A stretch of 64,000 nt of DNA from Thermanaerosceptrum fracticalcis (GCF_000746025.2 NZ_CP045798.1:186001-250000), one strand, 5' to 3'; counted from the stretch's first letter, positions 30,938 through 40,255 are shown. The notes: a model not told the origin generated them from the sequence alone. Program-made: numbers and translations.

Positions 30938-32440
30938 ATGACTTTAAGCTACTTGACACCGGCTTTTCTCGTGGAAAGAAACGATAAACGTTGTATCCAA
31001 TGCAAGGTGTGCGTCCAGCAGTGTGCCAATGAAGTCCACCGCTTCGATGAAGAAGAGGGGGAGGTGCTCGCCGACGAGTTAAACTGCGTTAACTGTCAAC
31101 GTTGTGTGGTAATGTGTCCCACCCGGGCTTTGTCCATCAGGAAGTCTCCCAATGAATTCAGGCAGAATGCCAACTGGACCGCTGATGCCATTAAGTCTAT
31201 CTATATCCAGGCGGAGACAGGTGGCGTGCTTTTGACAGGGATGGGCAACGACAGGCCTTACCCCGTCTACTGGGACCATATGCTCTTAAATGCCAGCCAG
31301 GTTACGAACCCCTCAATTGACCCCTTAAGGGAACCTATGGAATTAAAAACCTTTCTAGGCCGTAAACCTGATTCCCTGGTTATTGAAAACGGTAAGTTGA
31401 AGGAAAAGATTCCACCCCAGTTGGAATTGGATATACCCATAATGTTTTCTGCCATGTCTTTCGGTTCTATCAGCTTGAATGCCATCAAATCGTTGGCCCG
31501 GGCTGCTCGACAGGAAGGAACCTTTTACAATACGGGGGAAGGAGGCCTCCACAAGGACTTATATGAGTACGGTGCCAATACTATCGTCCAGGTAGCCTCC
31601 GGCCGTTTTGGAGTTCATCCCGAGTACCTCCAGGCAGGAGCAGCCATTGAGATAAAAATAGGCCAGGGTGCCAAGCCCGGTATCGGCGGGCACTTACCCG
31701 GGGAAAAGGTGGGCCGGGAGGTATCGGAAACCCGGATGATCCCCGAAGGCACCGATGCTATCTCGCCGGCACCTCATCATGATATTTATTCTATTGAAGA
31801 TTTAAGCCAGTTGATCTATTCTCTGAAAGAAGCCACCAATTATGAAAAGCCCGTTTCTGTGAAAATTGCCGCTGTGCACAATGTAGCCGCGATTGCCTCC
31901 GGTATTGCCCGGGCGGGTGCCGACATCATCGCCATTGATGGTTACCGTGGCGGCACAGGAGCAGCCCCTCTGCGGATTCGTGACAATGTGGGTATTCCCA
32001 TTGAATTTGCCCTGGCTGCCGTGGATTCCCGCCTGCGGGAGGAAGGTATTCGCAACCAGGTATCTCTAGTGGTCGCCGGCAGTATACGAAACAGCGCCGA
32101 TGTGGTGAAGGCTATTGCTCTGGGGGCTGATGCCGTTTATATTGCTACCGGTGCCCTCATTGCCCTGGGCTGTCACATGTGCCAGAAATGTTTTACCGGC
32201 AAGTGCAACTGGGGTATCGCCACCCAGGATCCCCAGCTGGTCAAACGCTTAAATCCCGAAATCGGGGCCCAACGGGCCGCCAATTTACTGCGGGCCTGGA
32301 AGCATGAGATTAAAGAAATGCTGGGCGGTATGGGTATTAACGCTATTGAAAGCTTGCGTGGAAACCGCCTGATGCTGCGGGGGATCGGTTTGACGGAAAA
32401 AGAGCTGCAGATTCTCGGAATCAGCGCTGTGGGAGAATAG
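30938..32440 (+). CDS. Glutamate synthase FMN/Fe-S subunit (archaeal-type GltB central domain)
   Basis: 500 residues. Two [4Fe-4S] motifs at the N-terminus (CIQCKVCVQQC, CVNCQRCVVMCP) precede the FMN-binding TIM barrel (IMFSAMSFGSISLNAIKSLA; AIDGYRGGTGAAPLRIRDNV). A cysteine set for the third cluster is in CHMCQKCFTGKC. The enzyme joins ammonia to 2-oxoglutarate and reduces the product to glutamate. It lacks the amidotransferase and GXGXG domains, which are encoded separately at 29777 and 34195. The N-terminal ferredoxin domain implies electrons enter through iron-sulfur carriers such as the next gene product. ATG follows AGAAGGAGA. Confidence 0.9.
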   Translation: MTLSYLTPAFLVERNDKRCIQCKVCVQQCANEVHRFDEEEGEVLADELNCVNCQRCVVMCPTRALSIRKSPNEFRQNANWTADAIKSIYIQAETGGVLLTGMGNDRPYPVYWDHMLLNASQVTNPSIDPLREPMELKTFLGRKPDSLVIENGKLKEKIPPQLELDIPIMFSAMSFGSISLNAIKSLARAARQEGTFYNTGEGGLHKDLYEYGANTIVQVASGRFGVHPEYLQAGAAIEIKIGQGAKPGIGGHLPGEKVGREVSETRMIPEGTDAISPAPHHDIYSIEDLSQLIYSLKEATNYEKPVSVKIAAVHNVAAIASGIARAGADIIAIDGYRGGTGAAPLRIRDNVGIPIEFALAAVDSRLREEGIRNQVSLVVAGSIRNSADVVKAIALGADAVYIATGALIALGCHMCQKCFTGKCNWGIATQDPQLVKRLNPEIGAQRAANLLRAWKHEIKEMLGGMGINAIESLRGNRLMLRGIGLTEKELQILGISAVGE

Positions 32441-32450
32441 GAGGGCTTTC

Positions 32451-32915
32451 ATGAAAAGGGTATATGCCAGGGAAGAGTTCTGTGTGGGCTGTCGCTTGTG
32501 TCAAGTTCATTGTGTGACGGCTCACTCACCATATAAAAATGATATAGTGAAGGCTTTCAAGAAAAGCAATCCCCGCCCCTTACCCAGGGTCATTGTGGAA
32601 GAGAACCGTCCCCTCTCCTTTGCTTTACAGTGCCGCCACTGTGAGGAGGCCAACTGTACCAAAGCGTGTATCACAGGGGCTATGCAGAAGGACCCTGTAA
32701 CCGGTGTGGTGACCAATGACGAAACACGCTGTGTGGGCTGCTGGACCTGCATCTTGGTCTGCCCCCACGGAGCCATTGTCCAGGACGAACGGGGCAAAAA
32801 GGTGGCCGCTAAATGCGACCTCTGCAGCGGCCTGAAAGAGATGCCTGCCTGTGTCCAGCATTGTCCCAATGGAGCGCTTCTTTACCAGGAAGACGAATCT
32901 CAGGTTAGGGCTTAA
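32451..32915 (+). CDS. 4Fe-4S ferredoxin of the glutamate synthase operon (HycB/CooF type)
   Basis: 154 residues with four [4Fe-4S] motifs in the order typical of HycB/CooF-like electron-transfer subunits: CVGCRLCQVHC, CRHCEEANCTKAC, CVGCWTCILVCP and CDLCSGLKEMPACVQHCP. It is placed 10 bases after the FMN subunit and 14 before a flavin oxidoreductase, so it most likely relays electrons between them. Start ATG after AGGAGG. Such ferredoxins are widely reused, so the partner is inferred from order alone. Confidence 0.85.
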   Translation: MKRVYAREEFCVGCRLCQVHCVTAHSPYKNDIVKAFKKSNPRPLPRVIVEENRPLSFALQCRHCEEANCTKACITGAMQKDPVTGVVTNDETRCVGCWTCILVCPHGAIVQDERGKKVAAKCDLCSGLKEMPACVQHCPNGALLYQEDESQVRA

Positions 32916-32929
32916 GGAGGGGAGAAAAT

Positions 32930-34198
32930 ATGGAATACGTAATCATTGGCAATTCTGCCGCAGCTATCGGGGCTGTGGAGGGAATTCGCAAAGTTGATGC
33001 AGATAACCCTATTACCATCATTGCAGCCGAACCGTACCATACCTATTCCCGGCCCTTAATTTCTTACTACCTGGCCGGTAAGGTGAGCGAGGATAAAATG
33101 TATTACCGTCCCCGGGATTATTACGAAAAATACGGGGTAAACTTCCGTGGCGGTGTGGCCGCTTCCGGGATTGATGTGGAACAAAAGAAAGTGATTTTGG
33201 CTGACGGAGCGGAAGTTTCTTATGATAAACTGCTCATCGCCACAGGGGGTAAACCCTTTATTCCTCCCATGGAGGGATTGGATAAAGAAGAGATTTACAC
33301 CTTTCAAAAGTGGGATGATGTTAAGGCCATTGGGCAGGTAGCCCGGATTAATAAAAAAGCCGTCATCATCGGCGCCGGCTTAATCGGCATGAAGGCAGCC
33401 GAAGCCCTTTATTATGCAGGTGTAGATGTGACAGTGATAGAACTGGCTAACCGGGTTCTCAGTTCCATTCTCGATGAAAATGCAGCCAGTATCGTCCAGA
33501 ATGTGATGGAAGAACGCGGGATAAAATTTGTTTTAAATACAACGGTATCCCGGATTTTGGGGGATAAAGCCGTGACAGGTGTGTTGCTGGCCAACGGGGA
33601 AGAACTGGAATGCGATTTTCTCATCGTAGCCATTGGGGTTATTCCTAACACAGATCCGGTAAAAAACACCCCTGTACGGGTGAACCGGGGCATTCTTGTG
33701 GACGAAAAAATGGCGACCAGTGTTCCCGATGTTTATGCAGCCGGTGATGTGACCGAAGGAAGGGACGCCATTCTCCAGGTTGACAGGGTTATTCCCATTT
33801 TACCCAATGCCTATAAGCAGGGAGAGGTAGCAGGGCAAAATATGGCAGGGGCTCAAGTAACCTTTTCCGGAGGATTTGCCATGAATGCCATTGGCTTTTT
33901 CGGTTTTCCCATGACCACGGCAGGAATCCTGGCCGCACAGGGTCCGGAATATGAGGAAGTAATCATCAGCCACCCCAAGGACAGGGTTTATCGCAAGCTG
34001 GTTCTCAAGGATGATCAGATCGTAGGGTATATTGCTCTGAAGGAGATTAACCGTATAGGTATGCTGACCAGTCTTATTTCCGAAAAAATCCCTGTGAAGC
34101 TTTTCAAGGATAAATTGCTGAAGAAGGATTTTGGCTACATTGACTGGCCAGATGAATTACGAAAAGAAAGAATGTTGGCGGGAGGGAGCAGCAGATGA
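32930..34198 (+). CDS. FAD-dependent NAD(P)H oxidoreductase of the glutamate synthase operon
   Basis: 422 residues. A FAD-binding N-terminus (IIGNSAAAIGAVEGIRKVD) and TYSRPLISYYLAGKV are typical of the NADH:rubredoxin/nitrite-reductase-like reductases. A second dinucleotide site reads IIGAGLIGMKAAEALYYAG, and VYAAGDVTEG closes the FAD site. It probably replaces the GltD small subunit, moving electrons from NAD(P)H into the ferredoxin next door. The stop overlaps the GXGXG gene by four bases, strong evidence for joint function. Start ATG after AAGGAGGGG. Confidence 0.88.
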   Translation: MEYVIIGNSAAAIGAVEGIRKVDADNPITIIAAEPYHTYSRPLISYYLAGKVSEDKMYYRPRDYYEKYGVNFRGGVAASGIDVEQKKVILADGAEVSYDKLLIATGGKPFIPPMEGLDKEEIYTFQKWDDVKAIGQVARINKKAVIIGAGLIGMKAAEALYYAGVDVTVIELANRVLSSILDENAASIVQNVMEERGIKFVLNTTVSRILGDKAVTGVLLANGEELECDFLIVAIGVIPNTDPVKNTPVRVNRGILVDEKMATSVPDVYAAGDVTEGRDAILQVDRVIPILPNAYKQGEVAGQNMAGAQVTFSGGFAMNAIGFFGFPMTTAGILAAQGPEYEEVIISHPKDRVYRKLVLKDDQIVGYIALKEINRIGMLTSLISEKIPVKLFKDKLLKKDFGYIDWPDELRKERMLAGGSSR

Positions 34199-34935
34199 TT
34201 ACAATCGATGCCCGCGGGATGAAATACAAAGAGTTAAACGAACTGGTGAAACAATCCATGGCCCATGGGGCCCAGGAGATCAGCATCAAGAACGTCAACG
34301 GCCATCGTTTTATCGGTGACGGGCTCAAGGGAAGACAAAAGATTATTATTAAGGGCACACCGGGTAACGACATGGCCGCTTTTATGGATGGGCTTCACCT
34401 GGAGATACTGGGCAACGCCCAGGATGCTGTAGGGAATACCATGAATGACGGCATCATTGTCATCCACGGTGATGCCAGGGATACCCTGGGCTACGCCATG
34501 CGCGGCGGCGAGATCTACGTGCAGGGCAACGTAGGCTACAGGGTGGGCATTCACATGAAGGGATATATGGATAAAAACCCAGTGATTGTGGTGGGCGGTA
34601 AGGCCGGAGACTTCTTTGCCGAATATATGGCCGGGGGTATACAGATTGTTTTAGGCCTTAACCTGAAATCCGGGGAAAAAATTGTGGGCGACTACTGCGG
34701 AGCAGGGATGCACGGCGGTGTCATCTACCTGCGCGGTGAAGTAGATCCCCAGCAGCTGGGTAAAGAGGTTAAAGTAGTTCCCCTGGAAGAGGAAGACTAC
34801 ACTATTTTAAATAAATACGTGGGACGATTTGCCGCATATTTTAAATTTGATGCCGAAGAGATTATGAATAAGGAATTCAAAAAACTCATTCCTTATAACA
34901 AGCGGCCTTATGGCAATATGTACGCCAAATGGTGA
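34195..34935 (+). CDS. Glutamate synthase GXGXG-domain subunit (GltB C-terminal domain)
   Basis: 246 residues forming a right-handed beta-helix GXGXG domain: the repeated pattern appears in GDARDTLGYAMRGGEIYVQG, GKAGDFFAEYMAGGIQIVLG and GDYCGAGMHGGVIYLRGE. In full-length GltB this domain is structural, holding the ammonia tunnel between the two active sites. As a separate gene it completes the split enzyme. ATG overlaps the preceding TGA (ATGA). Last gene of the operon. Confidence 0.88.
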   Translation: MITIDARGMKYKELNELVKQSMAHGAQEISIKNVNGHRFIGDGLKGRQKIIIKGTPGNDMAAFMDGLHLEILGNAQDAVGNTMNDGIIVIHGDARDTLGYAMRGGEIYVQGNVGYRVGIHMKGYMDKNPVIVVGGKAGDFFAEYMAGGIQIVLGLNLKSGEKIVGDYCGAGMHGGVIYLRGEVDPQQLGKEVKVVPLEEEDYTILNKYVGRFAAYFKFDAEEIMNKEFKKLIPYNKRPYGNMYAKW

Positions 34936-35083
34936 TTTAGTTACTAGTTATCAGTTACTAGTTACTAGTATATGCGTGTGAATATATTACAGTAAATAAA
35001 AGGGTCTGTAGCACTTATATGCCACAGACTCTTTTTGTTTATTACTGGTTTACTAATAACTAGTAACTAGGAATAGGAACTAA
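34936..35083. repeat. Composite intergenic repeat, locus 2, with bidirectional terminator
   Basis: Two arms of TAGTTACTAGT words (34937-34970 and 35050-35075) are inverted with respect to each other and flank a hairpin at 35001-35031 (AGGGTCTGT...ACAGACTCT) followed by TTTTTG. The hairpin serves the glutamate synthase operon and may serve glnA from the other side. The inverted arms resemble those at 44940/45240. Confidence 0.72.
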
Positions 35084-36418
35084 TTAATATGTCGCCAAAT
35101 ACCGATCGATTTCCCACTGGTGCACTCTGGTGCGGTATTCGTCCCACTCCTGGTACTTGGCTTCCAGGTAGCGGTTATAAACATGGGGGCCTAAGGCTTC
35201 CTTAATGACTTCATCGCGGGACAGTTCCTGCAGGGCTTCCTGGAGAGTACCGGGCAGGCTGGCGATACCCAACTCTTCCCGTTCCTGGGGAGACATTTCA
35301 TAGATGTTGCGGTTGCAGGGAGGAGGAGCCTGGAGTTTATTCTTAATGCCATCCAGACCTGCTTTGAGGGCTACAGCCAAGGCTAGGTAAGGATTGCAGG
35401 TGGGATCGGGGTTTCTCAGCTCGATGCGTGTAGAAAGACCGCGCTTGGCCGGAATGCGGATGAGGGGGCTTCTGTTTTGGGCAGACCAGGCAATATACAC
35501 AGGGGCCTCATAGCCGGGCACCAGGCGTTTATAAGCATTAACGGTGGGGTTGGTGATAGCGGCGATAGCCCGGGCATGTTTCATGATACCGGCGATATAC
35601 TGCAGGGCGGTCTCACTAAGCTGGTCAGGTGCCTGGGGATCCCAGAAAATGTTTTTCCCGTCTTTAAAGAGGGATTGGTTCATGTGCATGCCGTTACCGG
35701 CCTCACCAAAGATAGGCTTGGCCATGAAAGTGGCATGGAGGCCGTGACGCTGGGCCACAGTACGCACTACCATCTTGAAAGTAATAATTTTGTCGGCGAT
35801 ATCCAGGGCATCGGAATATTTAAAGTCGATTTCGTGCTGGCCAGGGGCTACCTCATGGTGGGAGGCTTCAATTTCAAAGCCCATTTTCTCCAGGGTCAGG
35901 ACCATATCCCGGCGGGCATTTTCCCCCAGGTCTACAGGTGAAAGGTCAAAATAACCGGCCTTGTCATGGGTGTTGATGGTGGGGGAACCGTCGGGGGCAG
36001 TATGAAAGAGGAAAAACTCAGCTTCTGGTCCCACATTGAAGGTAAAGCCCATCTCCGCCGCTTCTTTTAAGGCACGGCGCAGGACATAGCGGGGGTCACC
36101 GGCGAAGGGAGTGCCGTCCGGGTTATAAATGTCACAGATCATTCTGGCAACAGCCCCCTCTTCAATAGGGCGCCAGGGATAGATCACGAAAGTGTTGGGA
36201 TCCGGATACAGGTACATATCCGATTCTTCAATTCTGACAAAACCTTCTATAGAGGAACCGTCAAACATCAGTTCGTTGTTGAGGGCTTTCTCCAACTGGC
36301 TAATGGTAATGGAAACATTCTTCGGAATACCTAAAATGTCTGTGAACTGCAGCCGGATAAAACGCACGTTATTTTCTTTACACAGCCGTAAGACATCTTC
36401 TTTAGTATATTTCTGCAA
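35084..36418 (-). CDS. glnA: Glutamine synthetase type I (first copy)
   Basis: 444 residues from a TTG at 36418 that lies 8 bases after AAGGAGG; the ATG at 36442 would include that ribosome site inside the gene and is not the likely start. All GS-I hallmarks are present: [26 protein letters not shown], the ATP/glutamate site ([22 protein letters not shown]), [31 protein letters not shown] and [20 protein letters not shown]. It makes glutamine from glutamate and ammonium. It follows the amt and P-II genes but is separated from them by a terminator and has its own promoter. A second glnA lies at 38715. Confidence 0.93.
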   Translation of the reverse strand: MQKYTKEDVLRLCKENNVRFIRLQFTDILGIPKNVSITISQLEKALNNELMFDGSSIEGFVRIEESDMYLYPDPNTFVIYPWRPIEEGAVARMICDIYNPDGTPFAGDPRYVLRRALKEAAEMGFTFNVGPEAEFFLFHTAPDGSPTINTHDKAGYFDLSPVDLGENARRDMVLTLEKMGFEIEASHHEVAPGQHEIDFKYSDALDIADKIITFKMVVRTVAQRHGLHATFMAKPIFGEAGNGMHMNQSLFKDGKNIFWDPQAPDQLSETALQYIAGIMKHARAIAAITNPTVNAYKRLVPGYEAPVYIAWSAQNRSPLIRIPAKRGLSTRIELRNPDPTCNPYLALAVALKAGLDGIKNKLQAPPPCNRNIYEMSPQEREELGIASLPGTLQEALQELSRDEVIKEALGPHVYNRYLEAKYQEWDEYRTRVHQWEIDRYLATY

Positions 36419-36463
36419 ATCTCTAAACCTCCTTATGGCCAATATATTATCTACATTAGGTAT

Positions 36464-36493
36464 ATTTTAGCAATACTGTTTCTCCTTGTGCAA
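36464..36493 (-). promoter_or_regulatory. Probable sigma-A promoter of glnA (first copy)
   Basis: Minus-strand TTGCAC (36488-36493) and TAAAAT (36464-36469) with an 18-base spacer, ~45 bases upstream of the TTG start. No ANTAR-type stem-loops are visible in this leader. Confidence 0.55.
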
Positions 36494-36510
36494 GTAAATT
36501 TATTGTTCTA

Positions 36511-36540
36511 GAAAAAAATAAGTTACCCCGAAGGGTAACT
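36511..36540 (-). terminator. Terminator after the P-II gene
   Basis: Perfect 8-bp stem AGTTACCC / GGGTAACT with a TTCG tetraloop on the minus strand, followed by TATTTTTTT. It separates the P-II gene from glnA. Confidence 0.85.
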
Positions 36541-36580
36541 CGTGAAAGGGAAAAAAAGGGGAGGTATAGTGTATCAAACC

Positions 36581-36919
36581 TTATAGTGCGGCGTCGCCTT
36601 GCTCGCCTGTCCTGATGCGGATGGCGTTTTCGATGGTGTAGATGAAGATTTTCCCGTCGCCAATCTCACCGGAATAGGCTTTTTCCCGGATGATCGTGAC
36701 GATATCATCCAACCAGCGATCCGGCACTACGATTTCAATTTTAATCTTGGGTAAAAGGTGGATGTCATAAGTGGTCCCCCGGTATATTTCTTTACGCCCT
36801 TGCTGGAGCCCGCAGCCCATAACCTGGGTGACAGTCATACCGTGGATACCGAATTTACTCAGGGCTGCGTTTACATCATCTAATTTTGTGGGCCTGATAA
36901 TACACTCTATTTTCTTCAT
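36581..36919 (-). CDS. Nitrogen regulatory protein P-II
   Basis: 112 residues from the ATG at 36919 (GGAGG 8 bases upstream; an ATG five codons earlier overlaps that site). Features: MKKIECIIRPTKLDDVNAAL, T-loop with Tyr51 at the uridylylation position (YRGTTYDIHLLPK), and the C-terminal DGKIFIYTIENAIRIRTGE. P-II trimers sense ATP/ADP and 2-oxoglutarate and bind Amt, glutamine synthetase or regulators. It lies directly downstream of amt in the same orientation, the standard GlnK-Amt pairing, so it probably closes the ammonium channel when nitrogen is ample. Confidence 0.93.
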   Translation of the reverse strand: MKKIECIIRPTKLDDVNAALSKFGIHGMTVTQVMGCGLQQGRKEIYRGTTYDIHLLPKIKIEIVVPDRWLDDIVTIIREKAYSGEIGDGKIFIYTIENAIRIRTGEQGDAAL

Positions 36920-37105
36920 TGATTTGACCTCCATTCAATTTGAGGTAATTCAAGCAGTCTACTAAAGGTTTGCTATAAACAATTTTAGGAAAGAAGAGGC
37001 CAGTGACCTTCCCTTAAACTTGCTAGTGTCCTATTACATCTTTCAATTTATGGGGAAATCGGCAGTCGGAAGGCGAATAGGGGCAGTCGATTTCGAAAAG
37101 CCATT

Positions 37106-38452
37106 TTATTTGCTAGCCAGGGAGGTTGCTGCGATACTCTTAGGATTAAGGGAATAATTTTCGTATGCTTCTAAACCATGTTCGCCTAAATCCAAACCTT
37201 CCAGTTCTTCTTCTACGGTTACACGGATGCCTACAGTAGCCTTGAGCAGCATGAAAACGAGGGAGGAAAGTACCATGGACCAGGCAGCTACGCTGAAAAC
37301 CCCAATAGTCTGGGTTATAAGCTGCGCTGCACCACCACCGTATAGTAAACCAGTTTCCTGAGCAAATAGACCCACACAAAGGGTACCAAAACTGCCGCAG
37401 ACACCGTGTACTGAAATAGCACCAACCGGGTCATCAATGCGCATTACTTTTTCTACGAAACTCACAGAAATAACCAGGACGATACCGGCCAGGGCACCGA
37501 TAGCCAGGGAACCTGCTGCGGTGACTACTTGAGCCCCAGCTGTGATAGCTACAAGTCCGGCCAGGGCGCCGTTTAAGGTTAGGCTCGCATCAGGCTTACC
37601 GTATGCCAGCCAGGTGTAGAATAGAGCACCGATGGTGCCGGCTGCTCCGGCCAGGAGGGTGGTGGTAGCGATGTGGGCGATATCGGAGGACATGCCAGAG
37701 AGGGTGCTGCCGGGGTTGAAACCGAACCAGCCAAACCAGAGAAGGAAAACACCTAAGGCACCCAGGGGGAAATTGTGGCCAGGGATTACATTAATCTTGC
37801 CGTCGGGGGTAAATTTATTAAGGCGTGCCCCTACCAGGTAGGCGCCTACTAATGCTGACCAACCACCTACGCTATGGACTACCGTGGAACCGGCCAGGTC
37901 GATAAAACCTCTCTGGAACAGCCACCCGCCGCCCCAGATCCAGTGGCCCACGATAGGATAAGTAACAGAAGTAATAACCACGGTAAAGAGACAGTAAGCT
38001 ATAAACTTGGTCCGTTCAGCAACGGCACCGGAAACAATGGTGGCGGCCGTAGCGGCAAAGACGGCCTGGAAAAACCAGAAACCTTCCAGGGGAACAGTAA
38101 AAGCTTCTTCATTCACACCCTGGAGAGCAAAACCGGTAACCCCAAGAAATCCGGCTACGTCTTGACCAAACATGAGGGCAAAGCCTACTAAGTAAAAAGT
38201 AACAACACCAATAGCGACCGTGAGCAGATTTTTCATAATAATGTTGACAGCATTTTTAGCCCGGGTAAAGCCGGTTTCCACCATAGCAAAACCAGCGTGC
38301 ATGATAAAGACCAAAAAGGCAGCGAGCAGGACCCAGATGGTATCAATGCTTTTTACCACATCAGCTACGGTAGGTTCAGCGGCCAAGAGAGGATAAGAAA
38401 AGATGAGACTGAGCAAGGTAAGCAGGAAAGGGAGCATAATTTTCTTTTTCAT
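37106..38452 (-). CDS. amt: Ammonium transporter (Amt/Mep/Rh family)
   Basis: 448 residues with an N-terminal signal-like segment (KKKIMLPFLLTLLSLIFSYP) and 11 core helices. Family motifs: DTIWVLLAAFLVFIMHAGFA, ETGFTRAKNAVNIIMKN, FFQAVFAATAATIVSGAVAE, VHSVGGWSALVGAYLVGAR and SVHGVCGSFGTL with the pore histidines. Conducts ammonium across the membrane under nitrogen limitation. ATG follows AAGGAGG. Its leader carries an ANTAR-type antitermination structure, and P-II is encoded next. The 38576-38714 stretch further upstream has repeat words (GTGAACCGTGAACCG, GGTTAACTGTTAACGG) and no gene. Confidence 0.93.
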   Translation of the reverse strand: MKKKIMLPFLLTLLSLIFSYPLLAAEPTVADVVKSIDTIWVLLAAFLVFIMHAGFAMVETGFTRAKNAVNIIMKNLLTVAIGVVTFYLVGFALMFGQDVAGFLGVTGFALQGVNEEAFTVPLEGFWFFQAVFAATAATIVSGAVAERTKFIAYCLFTVVITSVTYPIVGHWIWGGGWLFQRGFIDLAGSTVVHSVGGWSALVGAYLVGARLNKFTPDGKINVIPGHNFPLGALGVFLLWFGWFGFNPGSTLSGMSSDIAHIATTTLLAGAAGTIGALFYTWLAYGKPDASLTLNGALAGLVAITAGAQVVTAAGSLAIGALAGIVLVISVSFVEKVMRIDDPVGAISVHGVCGSFGTLCVGLFAQETGLLYGGGAAQLITQTIGVFSVAAWSMVLSSLVFMLLKATVGIRVTVEEELEGLDLGEHGLEAYENYSLNPKSIAATSLASK

Positions 38453-38484
38453 TTAAAATACCTCCTTGAAAATGATATTGATAG

Positions 38485-38575
38485 AAAATAAAAAAGGACA
38501 TTCTTAACCCGGGAAATAAACCCGGTTGTTAAGAACGCCCTTGTTCTTCATAAGACCATACCACATCATTGTGGC
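38485..38575 (-). promoter_or_regulatory. ANTAR-type antiterminator leader of amt
   Basis: On the minus strand: P1 (38560-38575), GCCAC / GTGGT with hexaloop AATGAT; P2 (38531-38548), perfect AAGAAC / GTTCTT with hexaloop AAGGGC; both loops have A at position 1 and G at position 4, the ANTAR recognition rule. A terminator (38499-38536: GTTCTTAAC...CCGGG, CCCGG...GTTAAGAA, then TCCTTTTTTATTTT) uses the 3' arm of P2 as its own 5' arm, so the folds are exclusive. Binding of an ANTAR regulator to P1-P2 would prevent termination. The regulator is encoded at 40242. Confidence 0.82.
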
Positions 38576-38714
38576 AGAATAAATATTCTATTGTTTATGA
38601 AGACGCTAATCGTGATGACGTGAACCGTGAACCGTATTATAGCTAAACCCTGTTGTCTTTTAAATACGGTTAACTGTTAACGGTTAACGTGGTACTACAG
38701 GTATACTTAAGCTT

Positions 38715-40052
38715 CTAAAATGTTGCCAGATAACGGTCAATTTCCCACTGGTGTACTTGGGTGCAGTAATCCTGCCATTCAGCGGTTTTTGCAGCCATAT
38801 ACCGCTGGTAAACATGGGGCCCTAAGGCTTCAATTAAAAGCTGGTCTTTACTCAGTTCTTCCAAAGCTTCTCCTAAACTTACGGGTAATTTTTCAATTTT
38901 GTGTTCCAGCCTTTCCTCATCCGTCAATTCATAGATATTGGCATTATAAGGAGGAGGTGGTGCTAATTTTTCTTTGATTCCTGCCAGCCCTGCCTTTAAG
39001 GTTACGGCCAGGGCCAGATAGGGGTTGCAGGAAGGATCGGGGTTACGCAGTTCTATGCGGGTGGAGAGTCCGCGTTTGGCCGGGATACGGATAAGGGGGC
39101 TTCGGTTACCGGCGGACCAGGCAATGTAAATGGGTGCTTCATAACCAGAGATCAGCCGTTTATAAGAATTTACCGTAGGGTTGGTGATAGCGGCGATAGC
39201 CCGGGCATGTTTCATAACGCCTGCTATAAACTGAAGGGCAGTTTCGCTTAACTGGTCCGGGGCCTGGGGATCCCAGAAAATATTTTTACCATCTTTAAAA
39301 AGGGAAATGTTCATATGCATACCGTTGCCGGCCGCACCAAAAATGGGTTTAGGCATAAAGGTGGCATGAAGACCGTGACGCTGTGCTATAATCCTGACTA
39401 CTGTTTTAAAGGTAATAATTTTATCGGCAACGTCTAAAGCATGGGAGTACTTAAAGTCTATTTCGTGCTGGCCGTTGCCCACTTCATGGTGAGCGGCCTC
39501 AATTTCAAAGCCTATTTTCTCTAAAATCAGGATCATATCCCGTTTGGCTGCTTCTCCCAAATCGAGAGGGGAGAGGTCAAAATAGCCGGCCTTGTCATGG
39601 GTGTTGAGCGTAGGTGAACCATCGGTATCCGTATGGAAAAGATAAAACTCCGCTTCAGGACCAACATTCATGATATAACCCATCTCTGCCGCTTCTTTTA
39701 AGACCTGTTTTAAAATATAGCGGGGATCGCCGATGAAAGGAGTGCCGTTGGCATTATAGATATCACAGATAATCCGGGCCACCGCTCCTTCTTCCACCGG
39801 ACGCCAGGGAAAAACAAGAAAGGTGTTGATGTCGGGGCGTAGGTACATATCTGATTCCTGAATCCGGACAAATCCTTCAATAGAAGAGCCGTCAAACATA
39901 AGCTCTCCATTAAGTGCTTTCTCCAGTTGATTTGCGGTAATAGACACATTTTTCGGTATACCCAGGATATCTGTGAACTGCAGGCGGATAAACCTGATGT
40001 TGAATTCTTTTACCTTTTTCAGAACATCTTCACGGGTCATTGCCAAAACCAT
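38715..40052 (-). CDS. glnA: Glutamine synthetase type I (second copy)
   Basis: 445 residues from ATG 40052 (AAGGAG four bases upstream); ATG 40040 is an alternative, and longer readings run into the leader terminator. It has the same catalytic motifs as the first copy ([60 protein letters not shown]) and similar length; the two proteins are close paralogues, most different near the C-terminus ([20 protein letters not shown]). Unlike the first copy it is controlled by an ANTAR-type leader and sits beside the ANTAR gene. It could be a condition-specific isoform. Confidence 0.92.
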   Translation of the reverse strand: MVLAMTREDVLKKVKEFNIRFIRLQFTDILGIPKNVSITANQLEKALNGELMFDGSSIEGFVRIQESDMYLRPDINTFLVFPWRPVEEGAVARIICDIYNANGTPFIGDPRYILKQVLKEAAEMGYIMNVGPEAEFYLFHTDTDGSPTLNTHDKAGYFDLSPLDLGEAAKRDMILILEKIGFEIEAAHHEVGNGQHEIDFKYSHALDVADKIITFKTVVRIIAQRHGLHATFMPKPIFGAAGNGMHMNISLFKDGKNIFWDPQAPDQLSETALQFIAGVMKHARAIAAITNPTVNSYKRLISGYEAPIYIAWSAGNRSPLIRIPAKRGLSTRIELRNPDPSCNPYLALAVTLKAGLAGIKEKLAPPPPYNANIYELTDEERLEHKIEKLPVSLGEALEELSKDQLLIEALGPHVYQRYMAAKTAEWQDYCTQVHQWEIDRYLATF

Positions 40053-40065
40053 CACACTCCTTCCG

Positions 40066-40150
40066 GAAAAAATAAACGTCCAGGAACAAAACCTAGAAGG
40101 TTTGCTCACTGGACGTCATTGCCCATACTTTGAGATACTTCTTCGTATCT
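40066..40150 (-). promoter_or_regulatory. ANTAR-type antiterminator leader of the second glnA
   Basis: On the minus strand: P1 (40133-40150), AGATAC / GTATCT with hexaloop GAAGAA (G at position 4, but G rather than A at position 1); P2 (40110-40125), TGGGC / GTCCA with hexaloop AATGAC (A1, G4). The terminator (40076-40116: ACGTCCAG...CTGGACGT, inner AAACC/GGTTT, then TTTATTTTTT) starts with bases of the P2 3' arm. Same architecture as the amt leader, adjacent to the gene for an ANTAR protein. Confidence 0.8.
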
Positions 40151-40174
40151 AGAAAATATGCTATTGTTTATACT

Positions 40175-40203
40175 TATTCTAACAGGGAATTAAACGAATG
40201 CAA
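40175..40203 (-). promoter_or_regulatory. Sigma-A promoter of the second glnA
   Basis: Minus-strand TTGCAT (40198-40203), 17-base spacer, AGAATA (40175-40180); transcription would begin about 20 bases before the P1 hairpin. A shared ATAAACAATAG word follows here and precedes the amt hairpins. Confidence 0.6.
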
Positions 40204-40229
40204 GGGCATAGCTGAAAAAATAATGTATT

Positions 40230-40255
40230 CCTGAGTCCTCTTTATTGAGGACCTT
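40230..40255 (-). terminator. Hairpin at the end of the ANTAR gene
   Basis: Minus-strand GTCCTC / GAGGAC stem with hexaloop AATAAA that contains the stop codon of the ANTAR gene; a T6 run follows ~14 bases later. A weak terminator, or an autoregulatory hairpin since its loop is also six bases, though without G at position 4. Confidence 0.4.
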
